Assembly (NCBI GenBank): GCA_001025035.1
Contig: LCZK01000006.1
Location: 186,001 to 250,000, forward strand
Direction of reading: 5' to 3'
DNA: 64,000 nt
From: Actinobacteria bacterium IMCC26207
Lineage (GTDB): Bacteria; Actinomycetota; Acidimicrobiia; Acidimicrobiales; Microtrichaceae
The position numbers and the translations under genes were made by a program. Within the stretch, counting starts at the first letter, position 1; each line of letters begins with the position of its first letter. The notes under the pieces are model-generated. The model worked only from the letters and a program-made list of their open reading frames with translations. It ran no database searches and had not been told where the DNA came from. Positions 43,377-52,281 of the stretch are shown here, piece after piece.

Positions 43377-43788
43377 AAAACTTCCCGAAGTCTTGTTTGT
43401 GTGCATCCATAACGCTGGCCGGTCACAGATGGCGGCTGCGTTTCTTGCACAGGTTGGTGGATCTGGAGTCGTGGTTCGCTCAGCGGGTACCGCTCCCGCC
43501 GAGTCCATCAATCCGGCAGTGATCGAAGCAATGGCCGAGCTTGATATCGACTTGCTGAGTTCGGGAGCGACTCCGAAACGACTTGAAGATGCTGCTGTAG
43601 AAGCTTCGGATGTGGTCATTACTATGGGGTGTGGGGATGAATGCCCCTTCTATCCGGGTACGCGCTACTTGGACTGGAAACTTGATGACCCTGCAGGCCA
43701 AGGCGTTGCGGCCGTTCGACCGATCCGCGATGAGATCCTGCGCCGGGTTCAAGAACTCTGGGCCGAACTGAGCGCTACGGCCTCGTAG
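43369..43788 (+). CDS. arsC: Arsenate reductase, low-molecular-weight phosphatase type
   Basis: 139 residues with the P-loop LFVCIHNAGRSQMAAAFL (Cys-X5-Arg), GCGDECPFYPGTRYLDWKLDDPAGQ and a conserved tail. It reduces arsenate to arsenite; in actinobacteria this family is often the mycothiol-dependent arsenate-mycothiol transferase. The CxxxxxR loop and the DWKLDDPAG motif are typical. The coupled aquaporin upstream can release arsenite. Confidence 0.9.
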   Translation: MSEKLPEVLFVCIHNAGRSQMAAAFLAQVGGSGVVVRSAGTAPAESINPAVIEAMAELDIDLLSSGATPKRLEDAAVEASDVVITMGCGDECPFYPGTRYLDWKLDDPAGQGVAAVRPIRDEILRRVQELWAELSATAS

Positions 43789-43843
43789 CCTGGGCTCATC
43801 AGACACTCTCACTACTCACTACTCACTAGCTAACGGAGCAAAA

Positions 43844-44266
43844 ATGTCACGAGTACAACTAGCCATCAACGTCACCGATATTGATTCTGCAGTCATTTTC
43901 TATTCCAAGTTGTTTGCAACCGAAGTGAATAAACGTAAGCCAGGTTATGCAAACTTCGAGATTGCCGAACCACCTCTCAAGCTGGTTCTGATTGAGGGCC
44001 CCGAAGGAGGCACGCTGAACCACCTTGGAGTTGAAACTGAAACCACAGCACAGGTGCAAGAAGCAGAAACCCGACTGTCGGAAACCGGCCTAGAAACCAC
44101 TGGGGTTGACGACACCGTGTGCTGCTTTGCCGAAAAGACCGAGACCTGGGTGACCGATCCTGACGGCGCCAAGTGGGAGTGGTACGTCAAGACTGGCGAC
44201 GCTGATCAGATGTCGCTTCACAATCGGGGAACTGAGAGTTCCGAGGGAACTGCCTGCTGCGGCTGA
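43844..44266 (+). CDS. arsI: ArsI-type glyoxalase-fold C-As lyase (or CadI-like)
   Basis: 140-residue vicinal-oxygen-chelate protein. Vicinal cysteines Cys93-Cys94 (TVCCFAEKTETWVTDPDG) and metal ligands near His60 and Glu112 match ArsI, which demethylates trivalent methylarsenicals. The closely related CadI family shares many residues; the vicinal pair favours ArsI. RBS taacggagc before ATG 43844. Last gene of the ars cluster. Confidence 0.85.
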   Translation: MSRVQLAINVTDIDSAVIFYSKLFATEVNKRKPGYANFEIAEPPLKLVLIEGPEGGTLNHLGVETETTAQVQEAETRLSETGLETTGVDDTVCCFAEKTETWVTDPDGAKWEWYVKTGDADQMSLHNRGTESSEGTACCG

Positions 44267-44370
44267 AAACGCCGGTTCGCTCGGCAGTCCCGGTGGTTTC
44301 TGGAGCCGTTGCTAGACAATACTGATGCTGCCCGCTCTCTTATAGAGCATGTGCAGAAAGTGATCTCACC

Positions 44371-45858
44371 GTGCAAACAATCGGTCATTACGTAGATGGT
44401 GCGCTCAGTCCAGGAACCTCTGGGTTGTCAGCACCAGTGTTTAATCCTGCCACTGGCGCTCAGCAGGCAGAGGTAGCACTTGGCTCGATAGCCGATGTGG
44501 ACGCCGTGGTGGCTTCTGCTGTGACAGCGTTCGAGTCCTGGCGCAGTAGTTCGTTAAGCACTCGAGCAAGCATCATGTTCAAGTTTCGTGAACTCATGGA
44601 CGCTTCGCGAAACGAACTGGCTCACCTAGTGAGCCTTGAACACGGCAAGGTTCCCTCTGACGCACTTGGCGAGATTGCTCGCGGCATGGAGAACGTTGAG
44701 TTTTCTTGTGGAATTCCGGCACTGCTGAAAGGCGAATACTCCGAGCAGGTCGCGGGTGGAGTCGATGTGTATTCATTGCGCCAACCCCTCGGCGTTGTGG
44801 CCGGCATCACGCCATTCAACTTTCCGGCCATGGTGCCCATGTGGATGTTTGCGAACGCCATCATGTGCGGAAACTGTTTCATTCTGAAGCCCTCCGAGAA
44901 GGACCCCTCTGCAGCGCTCTTTATGGCCAAACTCCTGAGCGAGGCTGGGCTACCGCCCGGCGTGTTCAACGTGCTGCAAGGAGACAAAGTTGCAGTAGAT
45001 CGGCTGTTAGAGCATCCCCAAGTCAAGGCGCTGAGCTTTGTGGGCTCCACACCGATTGCTCGCTACGTGTACGAAACCGGATCAGCTCAGGGCAAGCGGG
45101 TACAGGCACTCGGCGGGGCAAAGAACCACATGCTCGTGTTGGCCGATGCAGATATCAACGCCGCAGCAGACGCTGCCGTCTCTGCTGCCTATGGGTCAGC
45201 CGGTGAGCGCTGCATGGCAATTTCGGTGGTCGTCGCAGTAGGCGCAGTCACTGATGAACTCATCCCTGCTCTTACAGAACGAATTGCCAAAATTGTCGTG
45301 GGTCCTGGCACTGACCCGAAAGCCGAGATGGGTCCGCTCATCACTCGACAGCACTGCGACAAGGTCACGAGCTATCTCGACGGTGCCGAGCAGGCCGGGG
45401 CAACCATTTTGGTCGATGGCCGAGACCTATCGATTCCAGGCGACGGGTACTTCCTTGGTGCTTCCCTGATCGACAATGTCACCCCAGAGATGCAGCTGTA
45501 TCAGGACGAGATTTTTGGCCCGGTTCTAGCTCTCATGCGAGTCGACACCTATGAAGAGGGTTTGGCACTCATCAACAGCAACCCGTATGGCAACGGCACG
45601 GCGATATTTACTCGAGACGGTGGGGTTGCTCGTCGCTTCCAGTTCGAGGTTGAAGCCGGCATGGTCGGAATCAACGTTCCGATCCCGGTTCCTGTTGCTG
45701 CGTACTCGTTTGGTGGATGGAAGAGTTCGCTCTTTGGGGACCTGCATATGTACGGACCTGACGGGGTCAAGTTTTATACCCGCAATAAAGTAGTGACCTC
45801 TCGTTGGCCAGACCCGGCCACGAGCAGCGTCAACTTGGGCTTTCCTGTACATAAGTGA
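44371..45858 (+). CDS. mmsA: Methylmalonate/malonate-semialdehyde dehydrogenase (CoA-acylating)
   Basis: 495-residue aldehyde dehydrogenase. The N-terminus GHYVDGALSPG, the MmsA-specific QPLGVVAGITPFNFPAMVPMWMFANAI and the catalytic Cys in GSAGERCMAISVVV identify MmsA. It converts methylmalonate semialdehyde to propionyl-CoA, or malonate semialdehyde to acetyl-CoA. GTG start. The next gene encodes an aminotransferase that can form malonate semialdehyde, so beta-alanine or valine breakdown is likely. Confidence 0.93.
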   Translation: MQTIGHYVDGALSPGTSGLSAPVFNPATGAQQAEVALGSIADVDAVVASAVTAFESWRSSSLSTRASIMFKFRELMDASRNELAHLVSLEHGKVPSDALGEIARGMENVEFSCGIPALLKGEYSEQVAGGVDVYSLRQPLGVVAGITPFNFPAMVPMWMFANAIMCGNCFILKPSEKDPSAALFMAKLLSEAGLPPGVFNVLQGDKVAVDRLLEHPQVKALSFVGSTPIARYVYETGSAQGKRVQALGGAKNHMLVLADADINAAADAAVSAAYGSAGERCMAISVVVAVGAVTDELIPALTERIAKIVVGPGTDPKAEMGPLITRQHCDKVTSYLDGAEQAGATILVDGRDLSIPGDGYFLGASLIDNVTPEMQLYQDEIFGPVLALMRVDTYEEGLALINSNPYGNGTAIFTRDGGVARRFQFEVEAGMVGINVPIPVPVAAYSFGGWKSSLFGDLHMYGPDGVKFYTRNKVVTSRWPDPATSSVNLGFPVHK

Positions 45859-45928
45859 GCCCCGTCCATAAGTGAGCCCTGTCCATAAGTGAGCCCAGTC
45901 CACGAGTGAGCCCAGTCAACAAGTGAGA
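45850..45928. repeat. 17-bp tandem repeat spanning the mmsA stop and the next leader
   Basis: Four copies and a partial fifth of a 17-mer (type cataagtgagcccagtc) begin at 45850, 45867, 45884, 45901 and 45918, with few changes. The first copy contains the mmsA stop codon, and the last merges into the leader of the aminotransferase gene (gtgagagaatc-ATG). Confidence 0.9.
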
Positions 45929-45933
45929 GAATC

Positions 45934-47301
45934 ATGACCGCTACAGAATCTCAGTCGCCAGAAATCCAGCTCAGCCAGACCTATCTCGATGATCGAGCCC
46001 ACGTGTTTCATTCTTGGTCAGCTCAGGCTGCGCTGAAGCCGATTGTGGTCACCGGAGGTGAGGGCGCATGGTTCTTTGACGAGACTGGCAAGAAGTATCT
46101 GGACTTCTCCTCGCAGTTAATCAACTTAAATCTGGGTCACCAGCACCCAAAGATGATTGCAGCAATCCAAGAGCAGGCGGCAAAGCTGGCGACCATTGCA
46201 CCAGGAATGGCCACGGACGCCCGCTCCACTGCCGCACGGATGATTGCCGAGCGCACCCCGGGCGACTTAAACAAGATCTTCTTTACCAACGGTGGAGCAG
46301 AGGCCACCGAGAACGCCATGCGCATGGCGCGCCTTCACACGGGCCGGCACAAGGTGCTCTCGATGTATCGCAGCTATCACGGAGCAACTGGCGGCTCAAT
46401 AGCTCTGACTGGAGACCCGCGCCGGTGGCCCTCCGAGCCCAGCGTCCCTCCGGGAATCATAAAATTCTTCGGTCCCTACCCATACCGATCGTCGTTCTGG
46501 TCTGATTCAGTCGAACAAGAGTCGGAGCGTGCCTTAGAGCACCTCCGTGAAGTGATCATGTTTGAAGGGCCAAACACGATTGCAGCGATCGTGTTGGAGC
46601 CAGTTGTTGGTACGAATGGAATTTTAGTTCCGCCACCGGGGTATTTGGCCGGGGTGCGAGAACTCTGCGATGCCAACGGAATTGTCATGGTCTGCGATGA
46701 GGTCATGTCCGGATTCGGCCGATGCGGAGAATGGTTTGCAGTTGATGCCTGGGAGGTCACTCCCGACCTGATTACCTTCGCGAAGGGAGTGAATTCTGGC
46801 TACGTGCCACTTGGTGGGGTAGCAATCAGCGATGAGATTGCTGCAACCTTCGACACTCGGGTCTATCCAGGGGGGCTCACCTATTCGGGTCATGTCCTAG
46901 CCTGCGCGACTGCCGTTGCCTCGATGAACATCTTCGAAGAAGAAAACATTCTTGAACGGTCTCGGCACCTTGGGAACGAGGTGTTTGGCCCGGGCCTTGC
47001 GGAACTCAAAGCGAAGCATCCAAGTGTGGGAGACGTTCGAGGGCTTGGCTGCTTCTGGGCGATTGAATTAGTGAAGAACCGAGAGACCAAAGAGATGTTT
47101 GTGCCCTTCAATGCCTCGGGAGCAGATGCTGCCCCGATGGTTGAGGTGGTGACAGCTTGCAAGGCAGCAGGGCTGTCTCCGTTTGCACATTTCAATCGCC
47201 TGCATGTCACCCCACCGCTGGTGATCTCTGATGAGGACGCTCGGCTCGGCCTCGAGATTATTGATCAGGCCTTGCTGTTAGCGGATCGCCACGTTCACTA
47301 G
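45934..47301 (+). CDS. Class III (omega) aminotransferase, beta-alanine/taurine-pyruvate type
   Basis: 455-residue PLP enzyme. The conserved FFTNGGAEATENAMRMAR, YHGATGGS, VCDEVMSGFGRCGEWFA and the PLP lysine in ITFAKGVNSGYVPLGGV are visible. Adjacency to mmsA suggests beta-alanine to malonate semialdehyde transamination; taurine or other omega-amino donors are possible. It starts at ATG 45934 behind a tandem repeat. Confidence 0.85.
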   Translation: MTATESQSPEIQLSQTYLDDRAHVFHSWSAQAALKPIVVTGGEGAWFFDETGKKYLDFSSQLINLNLGHQHPKMIAAIQEQAAKLATIAPGMATDARSTAARMIAERTPGDLNKIFFTNGGAEATENAMRMARLHTGRHKVLSMYRSYHGATGGSIALTGDPRRWPSEPSVPPGIIKFFGPYPYRSSFWSDSVEQESERALEHLREVIMFEGPNTIAAIVLEPVVGTNGILVPPPGYLAGVRELCDANGIVMVCDEVMSGFGRCGEWFAVDAWEVTPDLITFAKGVNSGYVPLGGVAISDEIAATFDTRVYPGGLTYSGHVLACATAVASMNIFEEENILERSRHLGNEVFGPGLAELKAKHPSVGDVRGLGCFWAIELVKNRETKEMFVPFNASGADAAPMVEVVTACKAAGLSPFAHFNRLHVTPPLVISDEDARLGLEIIDQALLLADRHVH

Positions 47302-47319
47302 AGCAGAGTAGTCAGCGAA

Positions 47320-48309
47320 CTAAGGCCAAATTTCAACCGGGGTACCAGCGGGTACGAGAGTTGCAAGCCTCAAGATGTCTTCATTGAACAGCCTTGGGCA
47401 GCCATTAGAAGCTGATCGACCAATAGAAGCGGGTTTGTTGGTTCCGTGGATTGCGAGCACAGGAGCTAGTGAGTCAGGAGCGCCCTCTGCATTTTCGCCG
47501 CCGAATGTATCCATAGCCTCGGAGTAGCCGTTCAGTGCCAGAGCGACTGGTCCGTAGCCTCCTGCAGGATTTGCCGAGGGCACGATGTCTGTCACATAGA
47601 AGCTTCCCGTTGGTGTGGGACTGCTCGGGCGACCAATGCTGATGGGAGCAGCAAAGAGTTCTTGGCCGGCCTCAATCACTCGCAGTGATCGATCAGAGAG
47701 AGAGATCACTACCTGCTTCTGAGTCGTGGATAGAACAAGTAAGTCACTTTTGATCCACCCAGTGGTTCCGTTGGGGCGCACTGGAAGTTCCACTTCGGTC
47801 CAACCACCCTGCCGGGCCACTACCCCAAAGAGCAGTGGTTGCGGAGGGGTATAGGAACTGGGGTTAGAAAAAATCCATCCTGTTGGTGTCACCCTTCGAC
47901 CGGAGACGGCAATCTCGGCAGATGGAATCAGGACACGGTCTAGGTCTTGCCCGCTGCGAGGCGGGACTGGGTCAGCCGAGGTGATGACTGGAGTAAGAGA
48001 TGTATTCCACCCAGCGGGTGGTTCTGACTGCACTTGCACCTGATTGAACTGGCTACGAACAGTTGCCACCTCGTGTGTTCCGGGAGGCAGGGTTTGGTAC
48101 TCCACAACAATGCTCGTTGTTGTGCTGGGGACTGTTCTGGGGACTGTGCTCGTCGTGGTCTGAGCAGTATTAGCTGGGGGAGTCGAGGTAGTGCTTGGCG
48201 TGTTCTGCGCTGACCTGGTTGCTAGAACCAAGCCCGATATCACCGCAGCAGAGAGCAGTCCGCCGGTTACCCAGATGACTGCCCTTCTTCGCTGCGATGA
48301 CTTGGTCAT
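47320..48309 (-). CDS. L,D-transpeptidase (YkuD) with N-terminal anchor
   Basis: 329 residues. An N-terminal helix (about 8-30) and a Thr/Ser/Pro-rich linker lead to a region with an SH3-like strand pattern and the C-terminal YkuD domain, with active-site HGTNKPASIGRSASNGCPRL (His and Cys in the usual order; SNGCPR replaces the common SHGCVR). L,D-transpeptidases form 3-3 crosslinks in peptidoglycan. The start ATG 48309 is within 20 bases of the next gene's end. Convergent with the aminotransferase. Confidence 0.88.
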   Translation of the reverse strand: MTKSSQRRRAVIWVTGGLLSAAVISGLVLATRSAQNTPSTTSTPPANTAQTTTSTVPRTVPSTTTSIVVEYQTLPPGTHEVATVRSQFNQVQVQSEPPAGWNTSLTPVITSADPVPPRSGQDLDRVLIPSAEIAVSGRRVTPTGWIFSNPSSYTPPQPLLFGVVARQGGWTEVELPVRPNGTTGWIKSDLLVLSTTQKQVVISLSDRSLRVIEAGQELFAAPISIGRPSSPTPTGSFYVTDIVPSANPAGGYGPVALALNGYSEAMDTFGGENAEGAPDSLAPVLAIHGTNKPASIGRSASNGCPRLFNEDILRLATLVPAGTPVEIWP

Positions 48310-48328
48310 ATCGAGAAGCGGTTATGCA

Positions 48329-49441
48329 TCACTTGTATCGCAAGACCCCTCGGATGTTTTTACCGGCGAGCATGTCGGCGAACCCTTGATTGATGTCTTC
48401 GAGGGCGTATTCCTGGGTCACCATGCCTGCAAGATCGAGTTGGCCGTTGCGGTACAACTGCATCAGGCGGGGAATATCGGACTGCGGGTTAGCCGAACCA
48501 AAGATCGAGCCAACAAGCTGCTTTTCCATCAGCGTCAGATCGCAGAGCGAGATGTTGATCTGCCCTTCGGCCGCCGAGTGGATGTTGGTCACGACGACGC
48601 GTCCGCGCTTGGCACAGAGCGACATGATGGGAGCTATTTGCTCGCCATCTCCAACACCCATGCAGCAGATCACCTTCTCGCACATGCGACCCCAGGTGAG
48701 TTGTTGGATGAGTTCGTAGGATTCGCCGATGCTGCTCGCAGTATGGGTTGCTCCAAATTTGAGTGCTTGTTCACGCTTGAACTCAATTGGATCAATCGCA
48801 ATGATGTAGCGAGCGCCAGCTAGGCGGGCGCCCTGCACGGCTGCGGCGCCGATTCCACCAATGCCTACTACTGCAACGGTGTCTCCTGGGCGGACCTCTG
48901 CGGCATACACCGAGGAGCCCCAACCGGTGGTCACACCACAGCCAACAAGGCAGGCCAATTCCAGAGGAATGTCGTCTTCAATCTTCACACACGACATCTC
49001 GTTCACGACCGTGTGCTTCGAGAACGTTCCCAAACAGACCATGGTCCACAGATCTGTCCCGTCCTCTGAGTGGTGCCGAGTGGTGCCATCAAGCTGCGCT
49101 CCGACAAGCAGGGCTGCTCCGTTGTCACACAGGTTCGAATGGCCGTCGGCGCAGGGCTGGCAGTGTCCGCATGCAGGCACAAAGCTAAAGACCACGTGAT
49201 CCCCAGGTGCTACCCGAGTCACACCTTCTCCTACCTCCATCACAATCCCGGCACCTTCGTGGCCGCCAATGAGTGGGGTAACCCCTGGCAGGTCTCCAGT
49301 ACGGCAGTGATCATCGGAATGACACATCCCAGAGGCAGTGAGCTCTACGAGTACTTCACCGGCCTTGGGTGGGTCCAAAGTGATGGTCTCAACACTCCAG
49401 GGCTTGCCTTGTTCCCAAAGAATTGCGGCTTGAGTCTGCAT
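48329..49441 (-). CDS. NDMA-type zinc alcohol dehydrogenase
   Basis: 370-residue medium-chain dehydrogenase. Catalytic zinc site (GMCHSD, GGHEGAG), structural cysteines in CGHCQPCADGHSNLCD, and the Rossmann motif VGIGGIGAAAVQGARLAGA. The long C-H-rich layout, with LFxxx replaced by SNLCDNGAALLVGAQLDGT, is that of the NDMA-dependent/Rxyl_3153 family of actinobacteria, which uses a tightly bound NAD and mycofactocin. Substrate unknown. ATG 49441. Confidence 0.85.
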   Translation of the reverse strand: MQTQAAILWEQGKPWSVETITLDPPKAGEVLVELTASGMCHSDDHCRTGDLPGVTPLIGGHEGAGIVMEVGEGVTRVAPGDHVVFSFVPACGHCQPCADGHSNLCDNGAALLVGAQLDGTTRHHSEDGTDLWTMVCLGTFSKHTVVNEMSCVKIEDDIPLELACLVGCGVTTGWGSSVYAAEVRPGDTVAVVGIGGIGAAAVQGARLAGARYIIAIDPIEFKREQALKFGATHTASSIGESYELIQQLTWGRMCEKVICCMGVGDGEQIAPIMSLCAKRGRVVVTNIHSAAEGQINISLCDLTLMEKQLVGSIFGSANPQSDIPRLMQLYRNGQLDLAGMVTQEYALEDINQGFADMLAGKNIRGVLRYK

Positions 49442-49476
49442 GGTGAATCTCCAATTGTAAGGGGGTGGGGGGTGGG

Positions 49477-50076
49477 TCAGAATGATTTGCCGACTGGAAC
49501 AATCCCAAGATCATGATAGGTAAATACAGGAAGGTAGGGGACCGCTCGTTCAGCAAAGTACGCCGCAGCAATATCGCTGCGGTCAACCATGGTGACAGCA
49601 GCCACAACCTGAGCGCCGGTTTCGGAAACTTGTTCGAAGGCCTTTTGTATAGAGCCTCCAGTTGTGACGATGTCATCAACTAATACAACCCTGCTGCTGC
49701 TAGTCAGCTTGGCGCCTTCAACGAGTTGATTGGTGCCGCGGCCCTTGGCTTGTTTGCGCACCACAAACCATTCGCGATCATCTCCAAGGTGGGTGACTAC
49801 CCCGTGCGCAAACTGATCGGCACCCAATGTCAGCCCGCCGATTGCATCAAACTCAATTCCAGCAAGGGCCAGTTCATCCACGATGACTTTGCAAGCCAGT
49901 TGTAGATCGGCACCGCGAGATAGCCCATATTTGGCGTCAATGAAGTCTCGGCTCATCTCGCCCGAGGACAGCTGACGGGGTTCTTCGAACTGCAGCAACG
50001 CTCGGTTCTTGATGATGCGAAGTAGCTCAGTTCGTTCTTGGCTGAACTCAGCAGAGCTCGCAGAAGGTGCAGTCAT
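49477..50076 (-). CDS. pyrE: Orotate phosphoribosyltransferase
   Basis: About 199 residues. PRPP loop VVLVDDIVTTGGSIQKAF and SGEMSRDFIDAKYGLSRGADL, GGLTLGADQFAHGV and VRKQAKGRGTNQLVEG identify OPRT, the fifth step of pyrimidine synthesis. ATG 50076 is chosen; the upstream Gly/Ala-rich frame to 50244 is an antisense extension of the divergent gene. The tail PYLPVFTYHDLGIVP is typical. Confidence 0.92.
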   Translation of the reverse strand: MTAPSASSAEFSQERTELLRIIKNRALLQFEEPRQLSSGEMSRDFIDAKYGLSRGADLQLACKVIVDELALAGIEFDAIGGLTLGADQFAHGVVTHLGDDREWFVVRKQAKGRGTNQLVEGAKLTSSSRVVLVDDIVTTGGSIQKAFEQVSETGAQVVAAVTMVDRSDIAAAYFAERAVPYLPVFTYHDLGIVPVGKSF

Positions 50077-50134
50077 GACCCAGAACTTACTGTTCTGCGG
50101 GTACATCGGCGATATCGCAGCAGTATCGTTTGCT

Positions 50135-50872
50135 ATGTCAGAGAACTCAGACCCTGCTAGCTCACAGTACGCCAGCCCACAGAATGCCAGCCCACCGGAT
50201 GTCACCCCTCCGGATGCCAGCCCTCCGGATTCTGCTGCGAGCACCGTTCGTCGGGAGGCACATCTAGCCGACTACTCACGCGACAGCATCTATCAAGTTC
50301 TAGACGCGGGATATTTGGCTCACGTTGGGATCATCGCCGCTGACGGGCGGCCAACGGTGATTCCTACCTTGTTTGGTAGAGAGGGCGAGGTGTTGTATCT
50401 GCACGGGTCTGTGGCGAGTCGGCTGGTACGCACTTTGGCAGCAGGGGTGGATTGTTCGGTGGAAGTCACGCTCGTAGATGGCCTGGTGCTTGCGCGTTCA
50501 GCGTTCTTGCACTCCATGAATTACCGGTCAGTGGTGATCTTTGGACGAGCCCGGCGAGTAGAGGACTCAGAGCAACTTCATGCACTCAAGGTCATCAGTG
50601 ACCACTTGCTACCTGGCCGGTGGGAGGAATCCCGTCAGCCGTCTGAGACTGAACTACGCCAGACCTGTGTGCTGGCTCTCAGCATGGAAGAAGCCTCGGC
50701 CAAAATTCGAACTGGGGGACCAACGGAGGAGGAGCCAGAGGATATTGCTCTTCCGATTTGGGCTGGGGAAGTTCCATTTGAGACCACCTGGGGTAGTCCG
50801 GTCCCGGCTGCCGACTTGGCGGAGGGTGTCGGCGAGTCTGCTGCAGTTCAAGCAGGTTTACGTCGACGCTGA
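50135..50872 (+). CDS. Pyridoxamine 5'-phosphate oxidase-family flavin protein
   Basis: About 245 residues. The first 40 are Pro/Ser/Ala-rich, with a repeated PPDA/PPDV pattern; the rest is a split-barrel FMN domain (YLAHVGIIAADGRPTVIPTLFGREGEVLYLHGS, SMNYRSVVIFGRARRVED). It resembles FMN-binding PNPOx-like proteins used for nitro or quinone reduction or F420-type reactions; the cofactor is not certain. ATG 50135 is chosen; the frame from 50009 overlaps pyrE. Divergent from pyrE. Confidence 0.75.
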   Translation: MSENSDPASSQYASPQNASPPDVTPPDASPPDSAASTVRREAHLADYSRDSIYQVLDAGYLAHVGIIAADGRPTVIPTLFGREGEVLYLHGSVASRLVRTLAAGVDCSVEVTLVDGLVLARSAFLHSMNYRSVVIFGRARRVEDSEQLHALKVISDHLLPGRWEESRQPSETELRQTCVLALSMEEASAKIRTGGPTEEEPEDIALPIWAGEVPFETTWGSPVPAADLAEGVGESAAVQAGLRRR

Positions 50873-51315
50873 TACTGCGACCCTGTAGAGGGAACCACCT
50901 GAGTGACGCTCGCGTTTTCTAGGTCGAACAGCCACCGCTCACCAACGCGCCGCATCCGAGCGATTGGGCAGTCAGGCACCGCTCGATCAGTAATGACCAC
51001 CGGCACCATGCCTAAGAAGCTGGCTTTGCGAGAGGCGGCAGCAATAAAGCCGACGTGGCCACCAATTGTTCCCGCTGGAGCTAGGACGACCTGTTGATGG
51101 TTAATCCAATCATCTAGCAACTCCGCATCTGCGGGTGACAAGGCCCATCTCAGAGATGGGTCACCAAGAATCACAATCACTGCGCCGGGTGCGGACCTTC
51201 GAAGGTCGCTGACGGCCGACTCGAGCTGGGCAAGTGACGGTGTGACGCGCCGCCAACCAGCCACGGTGTCGGCATCTACGATGACCACGCGAACTCCGGT
51301 CATCTTGTTTGACAT
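50848..51315 (-). CDS. NYN/PIN-like hypothetical protein
   Basis: About 155 residues. The fold pattern (VVIVDADTVAGW, VIVILGDPSLRWALS, VVLAPAGTIGGHVGFIAAAS, VVITDRAVPD, a terminal RRVGERWLF) resembles NYN/PIN-like ribonuclease domains. But the APAGTxAD-type acidic pair reads TIGGH here, so activity is doubtful. ATG 51315 or 51303. It overlaps the convergent flavin-protein gene by 25 bases at the 3' end. Confidence 0.5.
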   Translation of the reverse strand: MSNKMTGVRVVIVDADTVAGWRRVTPSLAQLESAVSDLRRSAPGAVIVILGDPSLRWALSPADAELLDDWINHQQVVLAPAGTIGGHVGFIAAASRKASFLGMVPVVITDRAVPDCPIARMRRVGERWLFDLENASVTQVVPSTGSQYQRRRKPA

Positions 51316-51368
51316 CTGCACCAGAATAGAGCCCCCAGCGGGGTCTGAGTAACGCCTCGGGAGCGGGG

Positions 51369-52211
51369 CTAGCTGCTGTGGCCCTCGACACCGCGGATCG
51401 CTGCGGCGGCTTCTTCGCTGCTATCTGCTTCAGCCACGTGAATCCCCTCGGGTACCTCGACGTGCAACTCAGACAGTTGCTGAACCTGAACTACTCCCGA
51501 CTGCAGCAGCAGGTCGGTGACATGGCCACCAATCTTTCGGTCTGCCGAGATGAAGTGAAGGTGAATGCCGGGAACTTCGAGGCCCTGAAGGGAAGACGGG
51601 AACCGAAAGCCAATGATGGTTCCCTGCACCTGTTCGGCCTGCCAATTGGTTTGTGTCGCGGTGACTGCAGACAGGGGTGGGTAGGGCCGATGTTGCCGCG
51701 GCACACTTCGCAAAGACACCCAGTCAAAAAATGCCTCAATTCGAAACGCCTGTACCAAACGATTATCGGAAATCTCATCGAACTGCTGTTGCAATGCTTC
51801 CCATGTGTGCGGGCTTGTTAGTTCGTAGCTTTGGTCCGGCTCAAAATGGCACATCACCGCAAACGGTGTCAGCGTTTCTGGGGGAATCTCGTGTACCGAT
51901 CCATCGGCTCGGACCTGCAGGAACTCGCCGTCTAGACACAACATTTCACCATCAAGGTGTTGCACGGTGCCCAAGCCAAAGTTGCCGTGACGAGAGAGTT
52001 CACCAAAGCTCACGTCTCCCTCGTAGGCGCCGTGTAGCAGGGCATCAATTGACGAAGTTTGCTCAACTACTGAAGATAATCCAGCGGGTTCGGCAGAGAA
52101 TTCCTCATGGTTGCTCCGTTGAACCGTGACAGAGGTTGCTACTGCAGAGACCAACTGCTGGTCCTCTGCTGAGAGCAGCCCGTGATGTGCAATTTCTCCG
52201 TATGCGGTCAT
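51369..52211 (-). CDS. budA: Alpha-acetolactate decarboxylase
   Basis: About 280 residues. Family motifs LGTVQHLDGEMLCLDGEFLQ, ETLTPFAVMCHFEP, GFRFPSSLQGLEVPGIHLHFISADRKIGGHV, the last carrying the His ligands of the active-site metal. It converts acetolactate to acetoin. No acetolactate synthase or butanediol dehydrogenase is adjacent. A start at ATG 52211 (MTAYGEIAHHG) is preferred to the upstream 52235. Confidence 0.9.
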   Translation of the reverse strand: MTAYGEIAHHGLLSAEDQQLVSAVATSVTVQRSNHEEFSAEPAGLSSVVEQTSSIDALLHGAYEGDVSFGELSRHGNFGLGTVQHLDGEMLCLDGEFLQVRADGSVHEIPPETLTPFAVMCHFEPDQSYELTSPHTWEALQQQFDEISDNRLVQAFRIEAFFDWVSLRSVPRQHRPYPPLSAVTATQTNWQAEQVQGTIIGFRFPSSLQGLEVPGIHLHFISADRKIGGHVTDLLLQSGVVQVQQLSELHVEVPEGIHVAEADSSEEAAAAIRGVEGHSS

Positions 52212-52281
52212 GGTGCTGATTGAAGCACAGGTCAAACTGCGGCGCCCAGCATCCCCCTGAGTACCCCCTAGATTGGGTCTG

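Noticed and set aside
49477..50244. pyrE with a long Gly/Ala-rich N-terminus
   Set aside because: The extra 56 residues are antisense to the start of the flavin-protein gene and lack OPRT homology; ATG 50076 fits the family.
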